Assembly (NCBI GenBank): GCA_030407005.1
Contig: JAUDYN010000009.1
Coordinates: 2,294,001 to 2,358,000 of the forward strand
Direction of reading: 5' to 3'
From: Desarmillaria ectypa
Taxonomy: Eukaryota; Basidiomycota; Agaricomycetes; Agaricales; Physalacriaceae
Length of the DNA: 64,000 nt
Shown here: positions 12,131 through 25,175 of the stretch, piece by piece
Position numbering within the stretch: the first letter of the stretch is position 1
Layout of the letters: each line of letters begins with the position of its first letter
Program-made: the position numbers and the translations under genes
The notes under the pieces: model-generated
Database searches by the model: none
Told to the model about the DNA's origin: nothing
The model's input: the letters and a program-made list of their open reading frames with translations, nothing else

Positions 12131-14260
12131 TAACATCGACCAACCCTTGCGTCGAACCCTTAAAATCCCCAGAATCAACACTCTGAGAGTAATCTTCGTC
12201 GTACACATATCAGCAGGCGAAAGTAAGAGGTATTGGTGCGTCAGATTTACAGTGCTTGGTTGACTTTAACGCAGGAGCTGAGTTCAGGTCAGCGACATCA
12301 AGTCAACGTCTTGTTTAAGAACATACCGACATTGCCGAAAGCCTATCCTGGACCACGAATCCCAAAGGTGTTATTACCCTTTTTCACTGCGAAAGATGCT
12401 GTAGAAAAGGTCTTTGATACCGTGATCCCTGTCCTCGATTTACAATTTCCACGGGACGAGCACCGAAGTTGGTAGAGACCAGTTAATGGATCCGGCTAGC
12501 ATAATAAGATCGTCTTCTCGGGAGTAGACCTTCAATTGAGAGATGGAGAGTTACAATAGGTCAATATTACAGAGACTGTATACGTGATTGTCAGGACATC
12601 GAAGAATATTAATGACAGGAACATACTTAATCTGGTCGGTTTTACCTGGTGTTTCAGCCATCATAAGGTCCTCAGATAGAATAAACGTCAAGAAGTGCAT
12701 AGCGTTCCGCGCTTCCATACCCGCGAGAGAAGGGTAGACATGGTCTGGAATGTGCATACATGAGAGGGTCCAGAAAGAGAGAAAACGTACGCACTCAGGC
12801 CAATCTAACGCGACCAACAAATGGCAGATATACAAAGATAGTAACTAACAACGCATTCTCGTGGTACGAAACACCCGTTATCCTTAAATTATGCGAAACA
12901 ATCTAGATGGGTAGAGTTCAAAATATCGAAGCAAACGTACTAGGAAAATGTGCACACCAAGTTCGAGATTATAATATTGCCAAGGAAATCGTGGTAGGAA
13001 AACTCGAGCTGAATGAACGTTCAATTGTCCGAGGGTTGGTGTTCATATGTGCAGCAGCAGCTGTAGCTATACATTCCACGTCTTCATGACTGTGTATAAG
13101 GGTAAGAGAAGAGCATGAAAAACGGCAAATGCAGGCATACAATCCATTCACATCACACAGCGCGACGTAGAAGCATGAAACAGGCGGTCTACGAACATTT
13201 CACTGTCGCTGCTGCATCCTCTTGAAGGGAATGCCACCGTCGTCGATGGAGATGGTGGCGGTTGATCATCAATATCAAAGTCACATCCATTCTGTTCCGG
13301 ATTCCCGGGTCGGATCTAACCGTGGCTCACTTGAAGCCAAGGCAACGGCCCTGGCATTACTTATATCTTATCGGGTATATACTCCTCGTACCTCGCTGGC
13401 AGAAGAGGGCCGTTGGTGGGAACATTTTTCCATAACTTCGCAAGGGTCTACTGCGCTCCGTTATCTGATGAAAAGGTATCCCAATGTATTCGTTCTATCA
13501 TATGAATCATTTAGGATCCCGGATGGGAGTGCGACATCCGTGAGAAAAATCCCACTACCGCTTATAAGACGCCGAAATTTTACAGCAGTTCTCGTGCATC
13601 CGTCGACCGCACCGCGAGGCAATGCTTAACAGCTTTGCACGCTTGCTATACAGTTTTTCTAGGTTAAAGGTGCTAGTCAAACTGGTGCGCAGTATGCATA
13701 GCATACAGCTTTCCCCTGTCGGTAAGATTCTGATGCCTCAGGGCTCCGAACACTCGTTCGGTAGAAGTTCACGGGCACATGGCTGTTACCCACACCAACA
13801 TAAACCTTATGTCTGATACCACAGCAGTCGAGGATGGTCCATTCCAATTCCGGTTGGATCTGAAAGTTGACATCGAATAACTAGTTGAGGATCGTGACCT
13901 TCATTCTTCGACTTAATTTGTCACAGGCCTACGCTCACTATGTTTCGTGTCATCCCCCATGGTGCATATTACTGAAGAGCCTATGATGAATGTCGCTTTT
14001 TTGAAAATGAAAAGGTTCTAAGCGCTACAAACGTGAGATCGTTTTCGACTCTCGACCGTTCCAAACGCCACAGCTTTGCCAAATTCCTCGGTTGACGGAA
14101 AGGTTTGTTCATCAATAAACCAGGTTGGCATCAATTTAGATCCATCTTTGCGATGTTCTGATATGGGACGGATGCACTTCGGATGAATGGGGCTATGGGA
14201 ACGTGTTCCCGACCCCCGAGAACTAACACAACAGCATCTTGTACTTTAAATCCAGCGTCT
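12131..14260. other. No recognised gene
   Basis: Frames of 80-135 codons at 12233-12475 and 13222-13629 are open but begin at non-ATG codons and show no motif I recognise. The first sits right after the LTR-like fragment and could be retroelement gag sequence, but I cannot support that. 14150-14339 is the upstream region of the next gene and resembles 26050-26306. Confidence 0.3.
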
Positions 14261-14267
14261 TATAAGG
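14261..14267 (+). promoter_or_regulatory. TATA-like box of the first membrane-protein paralogue
   Basis: TATAAGG lies about 80 bp before the ATG at 14340 and is followed by AGCTCTG. The paralogue at 26307 has CATAAGGAGCTCTGG at the same distance, and the following bases (CTCATTTCAAGTTATTCTTG versus CTCACTTCAAGTTGTTCT) also align. So the duplication that made the two genes included the core promoter. Confidence 0.5.
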
Positions 14268-14339
14268 AGCTCTGCGTCCGATTCTCCCGTTCTCATTTCA
14301 AGTTATTCTTGTCTCCCCAACATTTGACACATCCTTCTC

Positions 14340-15407
14340 ATGTTTAGTATGTCTTCTCTCTCAGGGCCTGTCACACTCGATGCCGCGGGCCTTGTCGCCC
14401 TAGCAGATCTCTCTGCTGTCGCATTGAGAACGGCTCTGATAGGAACAGCATCCTACCTTGATGTTCTCGTCCTCGCACCAGGAATGCATCAACAACAGTC
14501 CGCTGACGATGTCAATCGTGGCGAATTTCCAACGGCTGGCTCGATGACCACCGGAAACATTTTCCGTATTGAAAATCCTGCCACAGTTAGATACCTCCAA
14601 AACATTAGCCGTACTGGCTGCCTCGTTACAGTACAAGTATCCTCCAAGCCTCCCTCCTCTGATATGCTCGTAATCCCTCTTTTCGGTATCGATCTATCCC
14701 CCATCTTCATCGCTGGAGCACGCGCAGCTCTACTATACCTTCTTTGTCCTGTGTTGACTATCATCGTCTTCGCACTTCTCGGAGCCATTGCAGATTGGTG
14801 GGGCTTAATGGTCCTTATGATGCTTGTTTTCGCTAGAATGATCAACGTCGTCGTTATAAAGCGGAGAAGTAGAGAGGATTGGAAGGGTGCAAAAGAGGAG
14901 GGAGATATTGACCTCTTTGTTCTCCTCAGTCAGGACCGCTGGGTTCGTTTGCAGGGGACGATAAATAATCTCAAGACGGCGACGGCAGGCCAGTGGCTGC
15001 GGGATCAGACTGCTGAAGAGAGCTTCGCTATAGGGGTTGCGACACTGTTGGTCTATGCGTCTGCAGCTCTCGCTAGTAATGCATCGACTGTGGGAAGCTT
15101 GCTCATTGCATGCTTGCTGCTGTCCTCTGTTGCTCTATTGGCTCTCTGCAACTACTCGACACGATGCTTGCAGATGTATGACTGCATCGTGCAGAAGGCT
15201 GAAGGACCATTGAGGAAGTACACGCGGAGAATGGAAATGGTAAAGGAGCTCATCCACGAAAGTCGGAGGAGCGACTGGGCTGTTGGGATGGAGCTTATTA
15301 CATTTGATGAACTAATGGTGATTCGTAAGTCTATGCCACCATCTGATGAACCAGGAGATTCCAGGCTGTCAAAGCGATCCTTTTCTACCGATACCCACAC
15401 ATGTTAA
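14340..15407 (+). CDS. Multi-pass membrane protein of unrecognised family, paralogue 1
   Basis: A single-exon 355-residue frame. The start at 14340 aligns with the start of the paralogue at 26307. The N-terminal ~110 residues are soluble and moderately hydrophobic (a DLSAVALRTALIGTASYLD stretch and a GMHQQQSADDVNRGEF motif). Four likely membrane segments follow at about residues 121-150, 153-173, 229-247 and 250-270. Between them lies a charged loop (about 174-225) with KRRSREDWKGAKEEGDIDLF and a QDRWVRLQG motif. The C-terminal tail is cytosol-like and variable between copies. No signal peptide or enzyme motif is obvious. Two relatives lie at 24187-25175 (decayed) and 26307-27359. I do not recognise the family and infer only a membrane location. 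Confidence 0.75.
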   Translation: MFSMSSLSGPVTLDAAGLVALADLSAVALRTALIGTASYLDVLVLAPGMHQQQSADDVNRGEFPTAGSMTTGNIFRIENPATVRYLQNISRTGCLVTVQVSSKPPSSDMLVIPLFGIDLSPIFIAGARAALLYLLCPVLTIIVFALLGAIADWWGLMVLMMLVFARMINVVVIKRRSREDWKGAKEEGDIDLFVLLSQDRWVRLQGTINNLKTATAGQWLRDQTAEESFAIGVATLLVYASAALASNASTVGSLLIACLLLSSVALLALCNYSTRCLQMYDCIVQKAEGPLRKYTRRMEMVKELIHESRRSDWAVGMELITFDELMVIRKSMPPSDEPGDSRLSKRSFSTDTHTC

Positions 15408-17269
15408 CAGGACATATTCAATTGCTATCAGCTAGTTTTCCTCGCATTTTCAGTTAGTTTATTGTATAGAAAGCTCGATATCTCAGAGCTCCGGAGGAGG
15501 GCATTCTGCGGCATTGAGTTTGCTGTCTTAGTCCCTTTGAGATGCTCGTGAGAAATAATATTGGGATGTATTCGAATATTTTACTTTGAGGTTCGCATCA
15601 TCAAGATTAGGTCTGTTGGTCCTAGCTCTGTAATACACTCATCCCACTCTGGGAAATGTACATCCTCTCCCCTTGAACACAATATGTCGATCCTGAGTTA
15701 CGCCAAAAATGACACTTTTTGTGAGGCAGATGGTGAGTTCACGAAGCACCGCAGAGAGAAATGACATGAAACTGGACACTCAGATAGTCTGCCGTGGATA
15801 CGGAAGAACATCAGAATTTTTTTCAGATTCATTGATGACTGACCCAGATAAATTATGCGCTTTTTTGTTTCTGGGAGTTGAGACCTTCAGAGTGAGACAT
15901 TTTTCCAGAATTGCAATACAGGGTATTCCCGTAATGGTGATATAGTCATGCCATTCAGCAAACGCTTGCTGAAATCAAGGGAGAATATCAGATGTAGAAT
16001 ATCGAGGATTGAATTCATCAAGGTACGACAGGGTCCGGCATATTTGACGGCGACGTCTCGCGAAGTAGGAAAAAAAGGCATCAAATACGAGGATGACTGT
16101 ATATTTATTGTGGAGGTAGATCTCAGCAGCTGTAAGTCTACGGTAACGCCGAGTGATGCGAATACGACGGCCAAAATGATGTTAGAAGAAGGTAGGCAGA
16201 GTCTTTCCAATGATATTTTTCTTGTGTGAAACGGCTGCTCAGCGCTTGTAAAAGCAAAATCAGTTCTACGCGATATGAAGAACAAGAAAAACGCATAATT
16301 TTCCTCGAAGAGATCACAAATTATTTTCCCTACGTTAACATATGTGAAAGTCGACGCATTGGTTATACAATCTTTCTCCTTTGTGGCACCCGAAGGGTAC
16401 ATGTAGGTGGGCCTATACACATGTCAGAAAGTACTTGGAGAGGGAGAAACAACTAGTTAGGTCGGTGTCAAATATCTATAACGGCTCCATCATTCTTCCT
16501 CGTTCATCCCGAATTTTCCTATGTCTTAGCGAAATGAGGACATGAAGATCAACAGTTACACAATGGCACGTCCTATCGGAGGTCCTCTAGAGGTTGACTT
16601 GGTATGGTGCCAAATCTGTGGATTCATCGGGGCTGTACCCACAGTATTAAGGTGCCTCGTTCTCGTGCTAGGAAGCAAAAAACAGTAGATGCTGTACCGG
16701 CAGACAAGCAGCCGAGTATTTTAATCCAGCCTTCCAGCGTATGCGTTATTTCTTTCGGTGGTCTTCTAACCCATGAATACGTGAGATGTGCATAAAATAT
16801 ATACCACTTCACAATATCAAGGCATTCCAAAATACCAATCAGAGCCCACTAACACTGGAGGATTGATATCGTTTTCCGTTTCTATTCATCCAGAAGTGCA
16901 TTGGAATTGGTACAAAACAATACATTTGACGTTATGTTAGCATTGTTGGGATCGGGATTTTGAAGGAAAGAAATGAAATTCAGCGACACGTCCGCCTTCG
17001 ATAGACGCCTACACGACCTCTCGCATATTCCCGGTAAACGTTTTGCTTCGCCTTCTGGTCTCCCCAGTAATGATTTGTGACGTCATTTCTCGTAATCGTA
17101 ATCGCTGAGATGGTACCCAGCAGCAGAAATCGGCGAGAGAAGACATCCGGGGTGTCAGGAAATTGCCGAAATCTGGATATGAGAGCGAGGGGCGAGAAGG
17201 ATGATCGAAGCGAGGTAGGATATGTTAGGAAAGACGTATGTCTTTAGAGAATAGAATGGATTCCGGCGA
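15408..17269. other. No recognised gene; long open frames on both strands
   Basis: A minus-strand open frame of about 177 codons (15887-16420) overlaps plus-strand frames at 15948-16229 and 16226-16456. None has a recognisable motif, and I could not decide which, if any, is coding. The 150 bases after paralogue 1 should hold its 3' UTR. Confidence 0.3.
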
Positions 17270-17610
17270 GGGTTCGTGAGGAAACCTAAGAGGTTCGGTT
17301 TGCGAGGTAAAGGGGTCAGTAAGCGCGAAGCAATTACTGTAGGAAGTAGCCGGTAGGCGCGAAGTTATTACCGATATAGAAAGCCGGTAAGCGCGGAGCT
17401 ATCACGGTCCGTAGGTGAAGACAAGCGCGAGGCGTAGCTGAGGGTTCACGCAGTGAAGGTGTGTTGAAAGTAGTAGATTCGATTTCTCAATTTCAATACA
17501 ATGTTACAGACGGTATTTATATACTAAAGGGCTCGAGTGATTAATATTCTACAATGTTCTATTATATTCTAGTATGAGCAAGAAGAATAGAGAAAGTAAA
17601 AGAAAATACA
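17270..17610 (-). repeat. Possible LTR-like fragment with degenerate ~34 bp tandem motif
   Basis: Between about 17315 and 17410 a GTAAGCGCGAAGCAATTACT-type unit recurs three times with drift (GGTAGGCGCGAAGTTATTACC, then GGTAAGCGCGGAGCTATCAC; core GGYARGCGCGRAG). On the minus strand the order is a pyrimidine-rich tract, a TATATAAA box near 17520 and then these motifs, echoing 11690-12130. CpG is abundant here, unlike in the old Gypsy copies. Ends and target duplication were not found. Confidence 0.35.
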
Positions 17611-20600
17611 TGCGAGTCACTGCTAGGACCGAGAAGGCCGAGTATAGACATGTGTTGACTTATGCACTGAGTTTAGGGATACTCGATATCCATAACACGG
17701 GGATGTGCATTCCTCCGGAACGTGTATTACTATGTTTACATTAGAGGATAGTACCACTAACCTTGCAGAATTCCGTCTCAGTACAGGAAGATATTTCAGG
17801 TAGCATGGGGTCAATAGATATGTGCACGATGCTTGGAAGCTACATGCAGATGATTATCATCTACATAGCGAATTTAATGAACTGGCTATACCTCTTCTTC
17901 ACATCGTGGAGCGCTAAACCCTCACGAGGGTTATCGATCCAATGTTATCGGATTCCTGGTAGTGGGGCGCGGGGTGTATCTACCCAATGAGATGAGTCGC
18001 ATCCTTCATGACAAGAATGGAAAGAACGAACCACTAACAGCGATCTCATCAAACAACAAGCGTGCGGTACCCATAGCAATTTATTTCCACATCTTCACTC
18101 AATTGCACATACCGCAAGATTCGAAATCCTTGGCTTGTAGTCGCTCCGAGCGAATCTCGCCATTGTATCCCATGCTGACGGACCCATCAGGAGTCCCAAT
18201 GATGGTATTCAGGCGGATTAATTGACAATGCCAGATCGACCGGAACGCTGCACCAATCAGTATATACCCTGTCCTCAGTATCTGTCAGGGTCCAATAAGC
18301 CGAATATGATCAACAGAAGGAAGAAAATGTGAACATACGCTAGTGAACCCCGTCCTATCCATCGTCAAATAACTCTCAAGCAAGCCAATGTGGTATGGTA
18401 GCCTGGATCAACATTGGATACAGCGAGGGGCGTATAAGTGCAGTAGAACTAAACGATTTGATACTTGTAATCTGCAAGCACCGGCACTACATCGGCTGTG
18501 GTTCGACGCACGTAACTTGCGGCTGCCACACGGGAGGTCTGGGTTTACGAATGTGAGCTTATTTGTCATACATCGCGCTGAACCATAAAGCGTCCACCGC
18601 GTCCTTAGACGCGTATCCTAAAGAACCCATCCAACTTCGACGTGAGAAGCGGGGACGGGATGGGTAGAAAAGCTTCTTTCCTGGAGGCTTCGAGGGTGAT
18701 GCATGGACAGGAAAGTACCAATAATGATGTACGACATGCGGTGGACATGCGTCAGTCGGAAGCAGCCTCGAGAAGATAAAGATATCTACGGTGGAATGAA
18801 ACGATCGGCCTACTTATCCTTTCATCATGTCACATTGATCATCGAATATTCGCCAGTATCCGAAGGCTTCTCATCACTTTTCTGCAGGTAAAACCGGCGC
18901 AGAGCGCAGAGTCAAACAATTTCTATTGAGGCCGAAATGAGTCATCCCATTTTTGACAAAACGTAACGAGGAAGGACGGACGTCCAGAGATAGATTCATC
19001 AACGAACAAGCGCGCGCTATTATGGAGGCGTCAAGGGAAGGTTCTTGGCGTATCAAAATGCTGAGTCTCCCTGTCATGCTCGCCGCCCCTTGGCTTCCCA
19101 TGACTCCAAGCGACTCCCACCCCTTGTAAGTCACCAATGGACAGTTCTATCTCATGCGTACAGGCGAAGCACAAAATCGACAGTATTCCGCAAATACGGC
19201 AATGTCTCAATCGATGGGTGATGTAACGGTACAAGGAAATCCTTGTATATCATGACGAGATGTGCATTCGGCGATAAGTTGAACATGAGGATGCAAGGGA
19301 ACGGCGACATCCTCGTATTGAAATGTGGGGGAAGAGAATGGCTGTGATTGGAGTAGCAAGGTTTAGAATGATTGCTTCCTTTACGGTCGGCAAGAAGGAA
19401 GGAGTCTGCCATACAAAATTTGATCAACGCTAAAATGGTTCATAAAGAGTGAATGTACTTCTGAAATCTGACACAACTCTGACATGAGATACGACGGGCC
19501 ATCAGATGAGATGCATCATCCTTGGTCCCTGGTAGTTACGGTACGCAGTCGCCTGGCCGATGCGTTAGCCAACCTCTACGGCGAGTAAGGTTTTGATCGC
19601 ATTGCTCGTCGACATTTCCTTTATCAGGGAACACCCTACTCGCATTCTCCTTCAGCGCTTCCATCCGTAGTGTAACAGAGCCATGGAGACGCGAATATCG
19701 ACAGACAGGGAGATAACGATGTGATTCGAGCCGTATGTGTGGCCACAAAACGTTGCAAAAGAATGATGATCCGCTCCAGGCGGATCATGAATGGAACACG
19801 ATTCATATCGGACCGGGTACCACGAAATCTAAAAGAGGTTAGCCAGGTGAAAAATGGGATTGGAGAGATTTGTAGATAGATGCGAATGGGGTCATCGTCT
19901 GGGATCGATAGGGAATTCAACATGGACTTGAACTTTCGAAAATGGCCTAGTACGATGGTCACTGTTGTCGAGACTGGCGAGAGGAGGGACATAAATGGGG
20001 AGGGTATTGGCAACTGTGGCTGCCGAACTGTAGGATGATAACGAGCTAAATGCATCTTGGACCGCCTGTAAAGTAAAACATTCAGCTCAGCGAGAGAAGA
20101 CGAATCAGAGCAGAACGCACATTTACGGCTTTCAAAAATCCCGCCTCTCCTTACTGCAGTTGTGACCTTTCATCCCCATAACACCAAGTTATGCGCCCTC
20201 CCTCTTTCCAGTTCACCCATTCTCGAGCAGCATCACGCCTATTTGTATAGAGCGAAAGCTTCAGCGAGATGCCAGCTCTCCATTCGCGGTAAAAAGAATT
20301 CTTCGGAACATGCTACAATTTACACATGGTGTCGACTTCTATCTGCCTGCAGCAGAGAGGATCAAAAATACTTACCTTGGGGCCTTCCTGAGATTTTATA
20401 CACTGCTTTTTGTGTTCCTCGGTCATACAGTCATAATATATGCAGCTGAACCTGATGGTCACCATCGTCCCTCAGGCCTACTATGAGTAAGTCATGACGC
20501 GTCGTACAGAAGGGGATCACTAACAAAACTATGATAAGCCCCCAGGCAGAGTCTACCACCATCCTCCCTCAACACTTTAAAAATCGGCCATGTTGAAACT

Positions 20601-23600
20601 GCAGATTATAAAATAAGCGACATCTACACTAGTCCCAAAAGAACCACGCAGCATACGAGTCTGGAAAGTGATAAAAGCCTCCAAAGATTAGCGTCAGTGG
20701 GCCAGAGTATCGTCGACATGTCAGAGACAGAGCAAAAGATCAAGCAGAATTTCAACAGCAGAAATCCTTGTTAGTAAACACTTCACAGTAACAGGTGGCA
20801 CGTCAGACGGAGAGCTCGGAGATGAGAGTCGCGTCGAAGTATGGCCTCGGCCAATTCGATCCGTCTTCCGTCTTCCGGCTTCCACTCTACCGGTCCGGGT
20901 ACTGTCGGTTTCATCTTTCTTCCCCTTCTGCCATCATCCCGTCATCGGTTGTGCTCTTCCAAGACTGTCCTTTCTTCTGCCATCACAACTGATACTGCAC
21001 GCTTTCTCTCTCTGTTAATTTCTGGATCCCTTTGTAGGATCAACAAGTATGGTACATGACGCGTTTTTCAGTTCTCAGCCAACGTTGACATCCGTCATTT
21101 TTAGGACGTGTCGTCTGGCGAATTATGTCTTCGCTGGCTCCTACTGCCATGGAAAATCGACGAGATGGATATTGCGCCTCATTTCTCAGGCTCATACCGC
21201 GCTCGTCACCAAAGATATTCGACTTTCAGCAGTTGTCACCCGTCTGCTACGCAGACCAATGATGGCTCCATATTAATTTAGGAGGGTGCTTGAGGTTTTA
21301 ATGAGAAGATGCCGTTGACGATGGTGATCATAAGGGTTTTTTGTCAGTGGTTCAGCCCTGTCTTGTGTAGCACAGTAGCCGACGGCTTTTAACAGAAGAA
21401 AGAAGATCATTGAGACGTGCTTACGGGCCACAGAGGCATCGAGTACGATAGGAAGGGCAAGGATATATTTAACGCAGGTGTCCGGTGAGGCCTCACTGTA
21501 CTCTTAATGTGTTCTTGCTGACATTTCTGTTTGTCGGTAAAGACGATACAGAATTCGCCCACCTTGTGATCTCCTTTTTCCGTCATACAGAGGCGACCGT
21601 GGAGGGGCTACTCGAGACAAGCAGCAGCCATGGAACGATGATGGACGCCTGTAGATTCTGTCGTTCTAACTGTTGACGAATTGAACGACCGGGGATCCAT
21701 TGATTATGGCGCTTTTTACGTGGCGTAGACTAAGCCGGGGAAGTTCCGGTTTTCAAACTGGTTAATCGTGCGTCCTACTCGCCATTCCTTCTCTGTTCTA
21801 TTCAACTCATTACTTCCTTACAGACACTATTGGTTTCCTTCAGTTCATCGCAAGTATGGATAGACCGTCTAGGGTACCCTTCTGGCGCGTGATTCCTATT
21901 GTATAGTCGCATCTCATACCAACAGCTGCGTCACCAGCATTCAGTTCGCCTCAACATCTGCGCAAAATATTCGTTCAGTCTCGGCTCATTTCGATCCTTC
22001 ACTAGTCACTACCTCATGCTCTTTGTCATCGAGCCTCGACTTTGCCCTTGTGTACGACTGTCGTCACACTTTAGGCTTGACGCGTGACGGCCCAAGCCAA
22101 GGACTTGAACAGCGGATCCCGACATTCTATGCGCACCCTGACGTCGTCCAATCCGCTTTCCAAAGGTATTCCTGTCGTTTGCAACTACCAATTGTCCCTA
22201 TGGCTTATATCCTCGCCGCGAGTTGTCATCGATTATCCCTTCTCGTTCATGCGCACACATGAAGAGGGACCTCTGCGAGGACGAGGCATTCTACCGGGTC
22301 TTCATTAGGTGTCTCTGTTGCTGATATAGTAATATGCCTGAACGGCTCACCACGAAGGAGTAGCACGCGTCAGCAATGCCTCCGCTTTGCCGAGTGGTAC
22401 TTCCGTGGCATCAAACCAATGTCCAAAGATCAATTTTGGCCCTCAAGCTGCCCCATCGTGCGTGCTGTTTGGCCGATCCTTCCCTATCCTCCTAATCTTC
22501 TTTGTATCATATAGACGTCCACCGCCAAATACCTCCGGCTTCAATCTCCCCTCTTCATGTCGCCCAGCTTCAATGCCCCCAACGCTATGCGCTCCAAACG
22601 TTCCAACCTACATTCTTGTGTACGTGATATCGCTTCCCTGCCTAGCGCTTCCATCCTTTTTTTTTACCTTACGATGGCATCACTCATCACCGAAACCGTC
22701 GAGCATAGTAAAGCCCTTGCACATCTCCCCACAATGTTCATCCCTGTCTGCTACCTCAGACCCTAGTTCTCTTCTCCTCGAACGTTATCCATGCATTGGT
22801 AACCAGCACCGACGAAGGGAAATGTCATTATCAGCTATTGTTGACATCCTTGAACTAGGTAGTCGGCAGCTCACAGGCTAATCCCTGCATATCCCCATCG
22901 ACGTTCCTTTGCATCCAGACATCGCCAATCCTCGTTATCCATTGCTGGTCTGCGTAGTAAAGCTGCCTCTCGCAGATGCGGGGTGGATGAGCAATCTTTT
23001 GTTCTGCTGTCTGACAGAAGTGGTACCTATTCGGTGGAAACGGCGAAGGCAAGGGCGAATACTGTGATTAGAGATGCAGGCGACGATGCTATTGTGGGTA
23101 TTCGGTACACTCGCGAATCTCTGAGCGTACCTCTTCTTTGAGATCTCGCAGTAGGAAAAGTTCTCTATTACCGTCGGGGAGAAGCGCAGGCAGGCCTTCT
23201 GAGAATGGAGTAGGTTCATTAAGAGCTGAGAGGAAAGGACGCTCGGGCTACTGCATAGCCATTCCGATCCCTCTCAGATGCAATTAGTCGTAGTGTTCTT
23301 TGAACAGATATGATCTTGGATGGCACGAAATGTCGTAGGATGACTCGGACACGATAAACAGTAGTCTTATTGACAATCAATGAAGCGTACGCACTGCTGT
23401 GTACTTTGTATATCAGTTATACTACCTCTTCTCAACATAAGGTTTCTCTGAGAAGAGGTATACAACAAAACAGAGTCTTCGCAATCACTTCAGCAGCTCT
23501 CGAGATGTAACATCGACGAAGTATCTGTATCTTGGTTGTCGGGTGGGTCTGCCAAAGGTAGGTCTGGAAATTGCCGGAGTCGTTCTCTTCCTCGTCATCA

Positions 23601-24186
23601 TCCACATTATCCATCTGCAATTCTCTTTGCGAACGTCGATAACATTCCGAAACAAACACCATACCATGCCGCAAGATGATATGGGGCCTGACAGCTCACC
23701 CAGTCTTACTTATCGTCCCCGGTAATCATTTCTTATTCGATAAAAACACATGTTCAGTCATTAAAGTCACGGCAGAGATCTGGTGCTCGGAGAAATCACC
23801 CCCAATGAGCGATACAACGACGCGTCAATCTATGGCTTGTACAATTTTGATATTCAATGTTCGGCGCAATTGTCAAGTAACAACGTGCACATCGCTTCCA
23901 ATGTGCTAACATTAGCGAGACAGTAATACTACAGTATCAGGTTGTTCTTCTGAACCAATTTAAATAGGCAATGAAGAAGAAATATTTCAACCAAGATAAA
24001 CTGTAGGCGGAGAACATAGCATGTAAAAAATCGTTAAGCTTCACCAGGAAGGAAATATAGGTGTGAAGATTCGTCTGTAAATGAAAAAAATTGTAGGATA
24101 ATGAATTTGAGACGAAGACAATGACCACAATGTCAACGCACGAAGTACGATGTCGTAATATTTCGAGGGTTAAGCCTTCTCAAGGA
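17611..24186. other. Long gene-poor region, no recognised gene
   Basis: Six and a half kilobases with many frames of 60-165 codons but none with a recognised domain or a convincing exon chain. The largest are 19636-20055 (minus, about 139 codons) and 22387-22881 (plus, about 164 codons, Pro/Ser-rich with a hydrophobic stretch). Lineage-specific small genes could be hidden here and would need RNA evidence. I saw no rRNA, tRNA or CRISPR-like array. Confidence 0.35.
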
Positions 24187-25175
24187 TTAAGTTGATCTTG
24201 TATAACAGCCAATAATAGTAGACTCACAATTCACACAGCAACCGCTCTGTGGGGACCACTTGGGATGAATCAACCCCATGCCAATGGCCCAGTCCTCCCT
24301 CTTGCTCGCACTAACCAGTTCATCCGCCATGTCCCGCCTCCTGTCGTACTTCTTTGGCTCTCCTTCTCTCTGCACAACACAGTCGTACATTTGCAAACAT
24401 CGAGTGAATGAGTTGCATAGGGTCAAAAGCGCGACAGAGAAAAGTAGCAAGCATACAAGGAGCAAGCTCCCAGCCGTTAATGCATTGAAGGCGAGGATGA
24501 CGGCGGCGTAAACGAGTACTGTGGAGAACATTACAGCAATCTCGCAGCCATTAGCCTGCTGTTACAACCTTCAGGTCGTTTATCGACCCCCCGTAAACGT
24601 ACCCAACGATCCTGACTCAGTAATATGAGGAGATCACCTTCCTCATCTTCTTTCGCGCCCTTCCATTCCTACTTACTTCTCCACCAGATAATGATCACAT
24701 TGATCAACCTCGCCAAAACAAACATCCCTATCACCCCGCATCCCCACCAATCTCCGATAATGGCGAGGAGCATGGACACGGTGACGGTTGATATGAGACA
24801 CAGGAGGTACAGAACTGTCGCGGGGACACCAGCAACGAATAGGGACTGGGGTATCCAATTTTTAAGAGATGGATGGCTGTTTTGGAAGGATTTTTGGGAT
24901 ACCTGGGCGGTGACGAGGTGTCCAGCCTTGCCGATGCTTTGTAGGAAGCTGACAGTCGCGGGATTTTCAATGCGAAAGACATATCCACTGGTCATCGCAC
25001 CAGTTATAGGAAATTCATCACGATTAATCTCATCGGCACACTGTTGCCTACGCATCCCTGGCACAAGTACAAGTGAATCGAGGAAGGAGGCGCTTCCAGT
25101 CGGCGCTGTCCTCACTGCAACAAGCCCTGAAGCTTCGAGGGTAATATGACCTGAGATAGTGGAAGTGCTGAGCAT
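24187..25175 (-). pseudogene. Decayed third paralogue of the membrane-protein family
   Basis: Minus-strand homologue of the genes at 14340 and 26307. The start at 25175 aligns (MLSTSTISG), and the GM+QQ.AD..NR.EFP motif and the first two membrane segments are readable to about 24669. An in-frame TAG then follows SK in the KRRSRED-equivalent loop, exactly where the paralogues continue. Another frame resumes the conserved KGAKED...LLSQDRWVRL stretch, a deletion removes the AEESFAIGVA-equivalent region, and the last two membrane segments and the LQMYDCVVQ motif are read in the frame 24187-24531. A six-residue deletion is also seen near residue 20. So there are at least one stop, one internal deletion and frame changes: not functional. 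Confidence 0.85.

Noticed and set aside
15887..16420. 177-codon minus-strand gene
   Set aside because: No motif, no splice partners, and plus-strand frames of similar quality overlap it.
22387..22881. 164-codon Pro/Ser-rich gene
   Set aside because: Composition is compatible with chance reading of GC-rich DNA, and no conserved motif or exon continuation was found.
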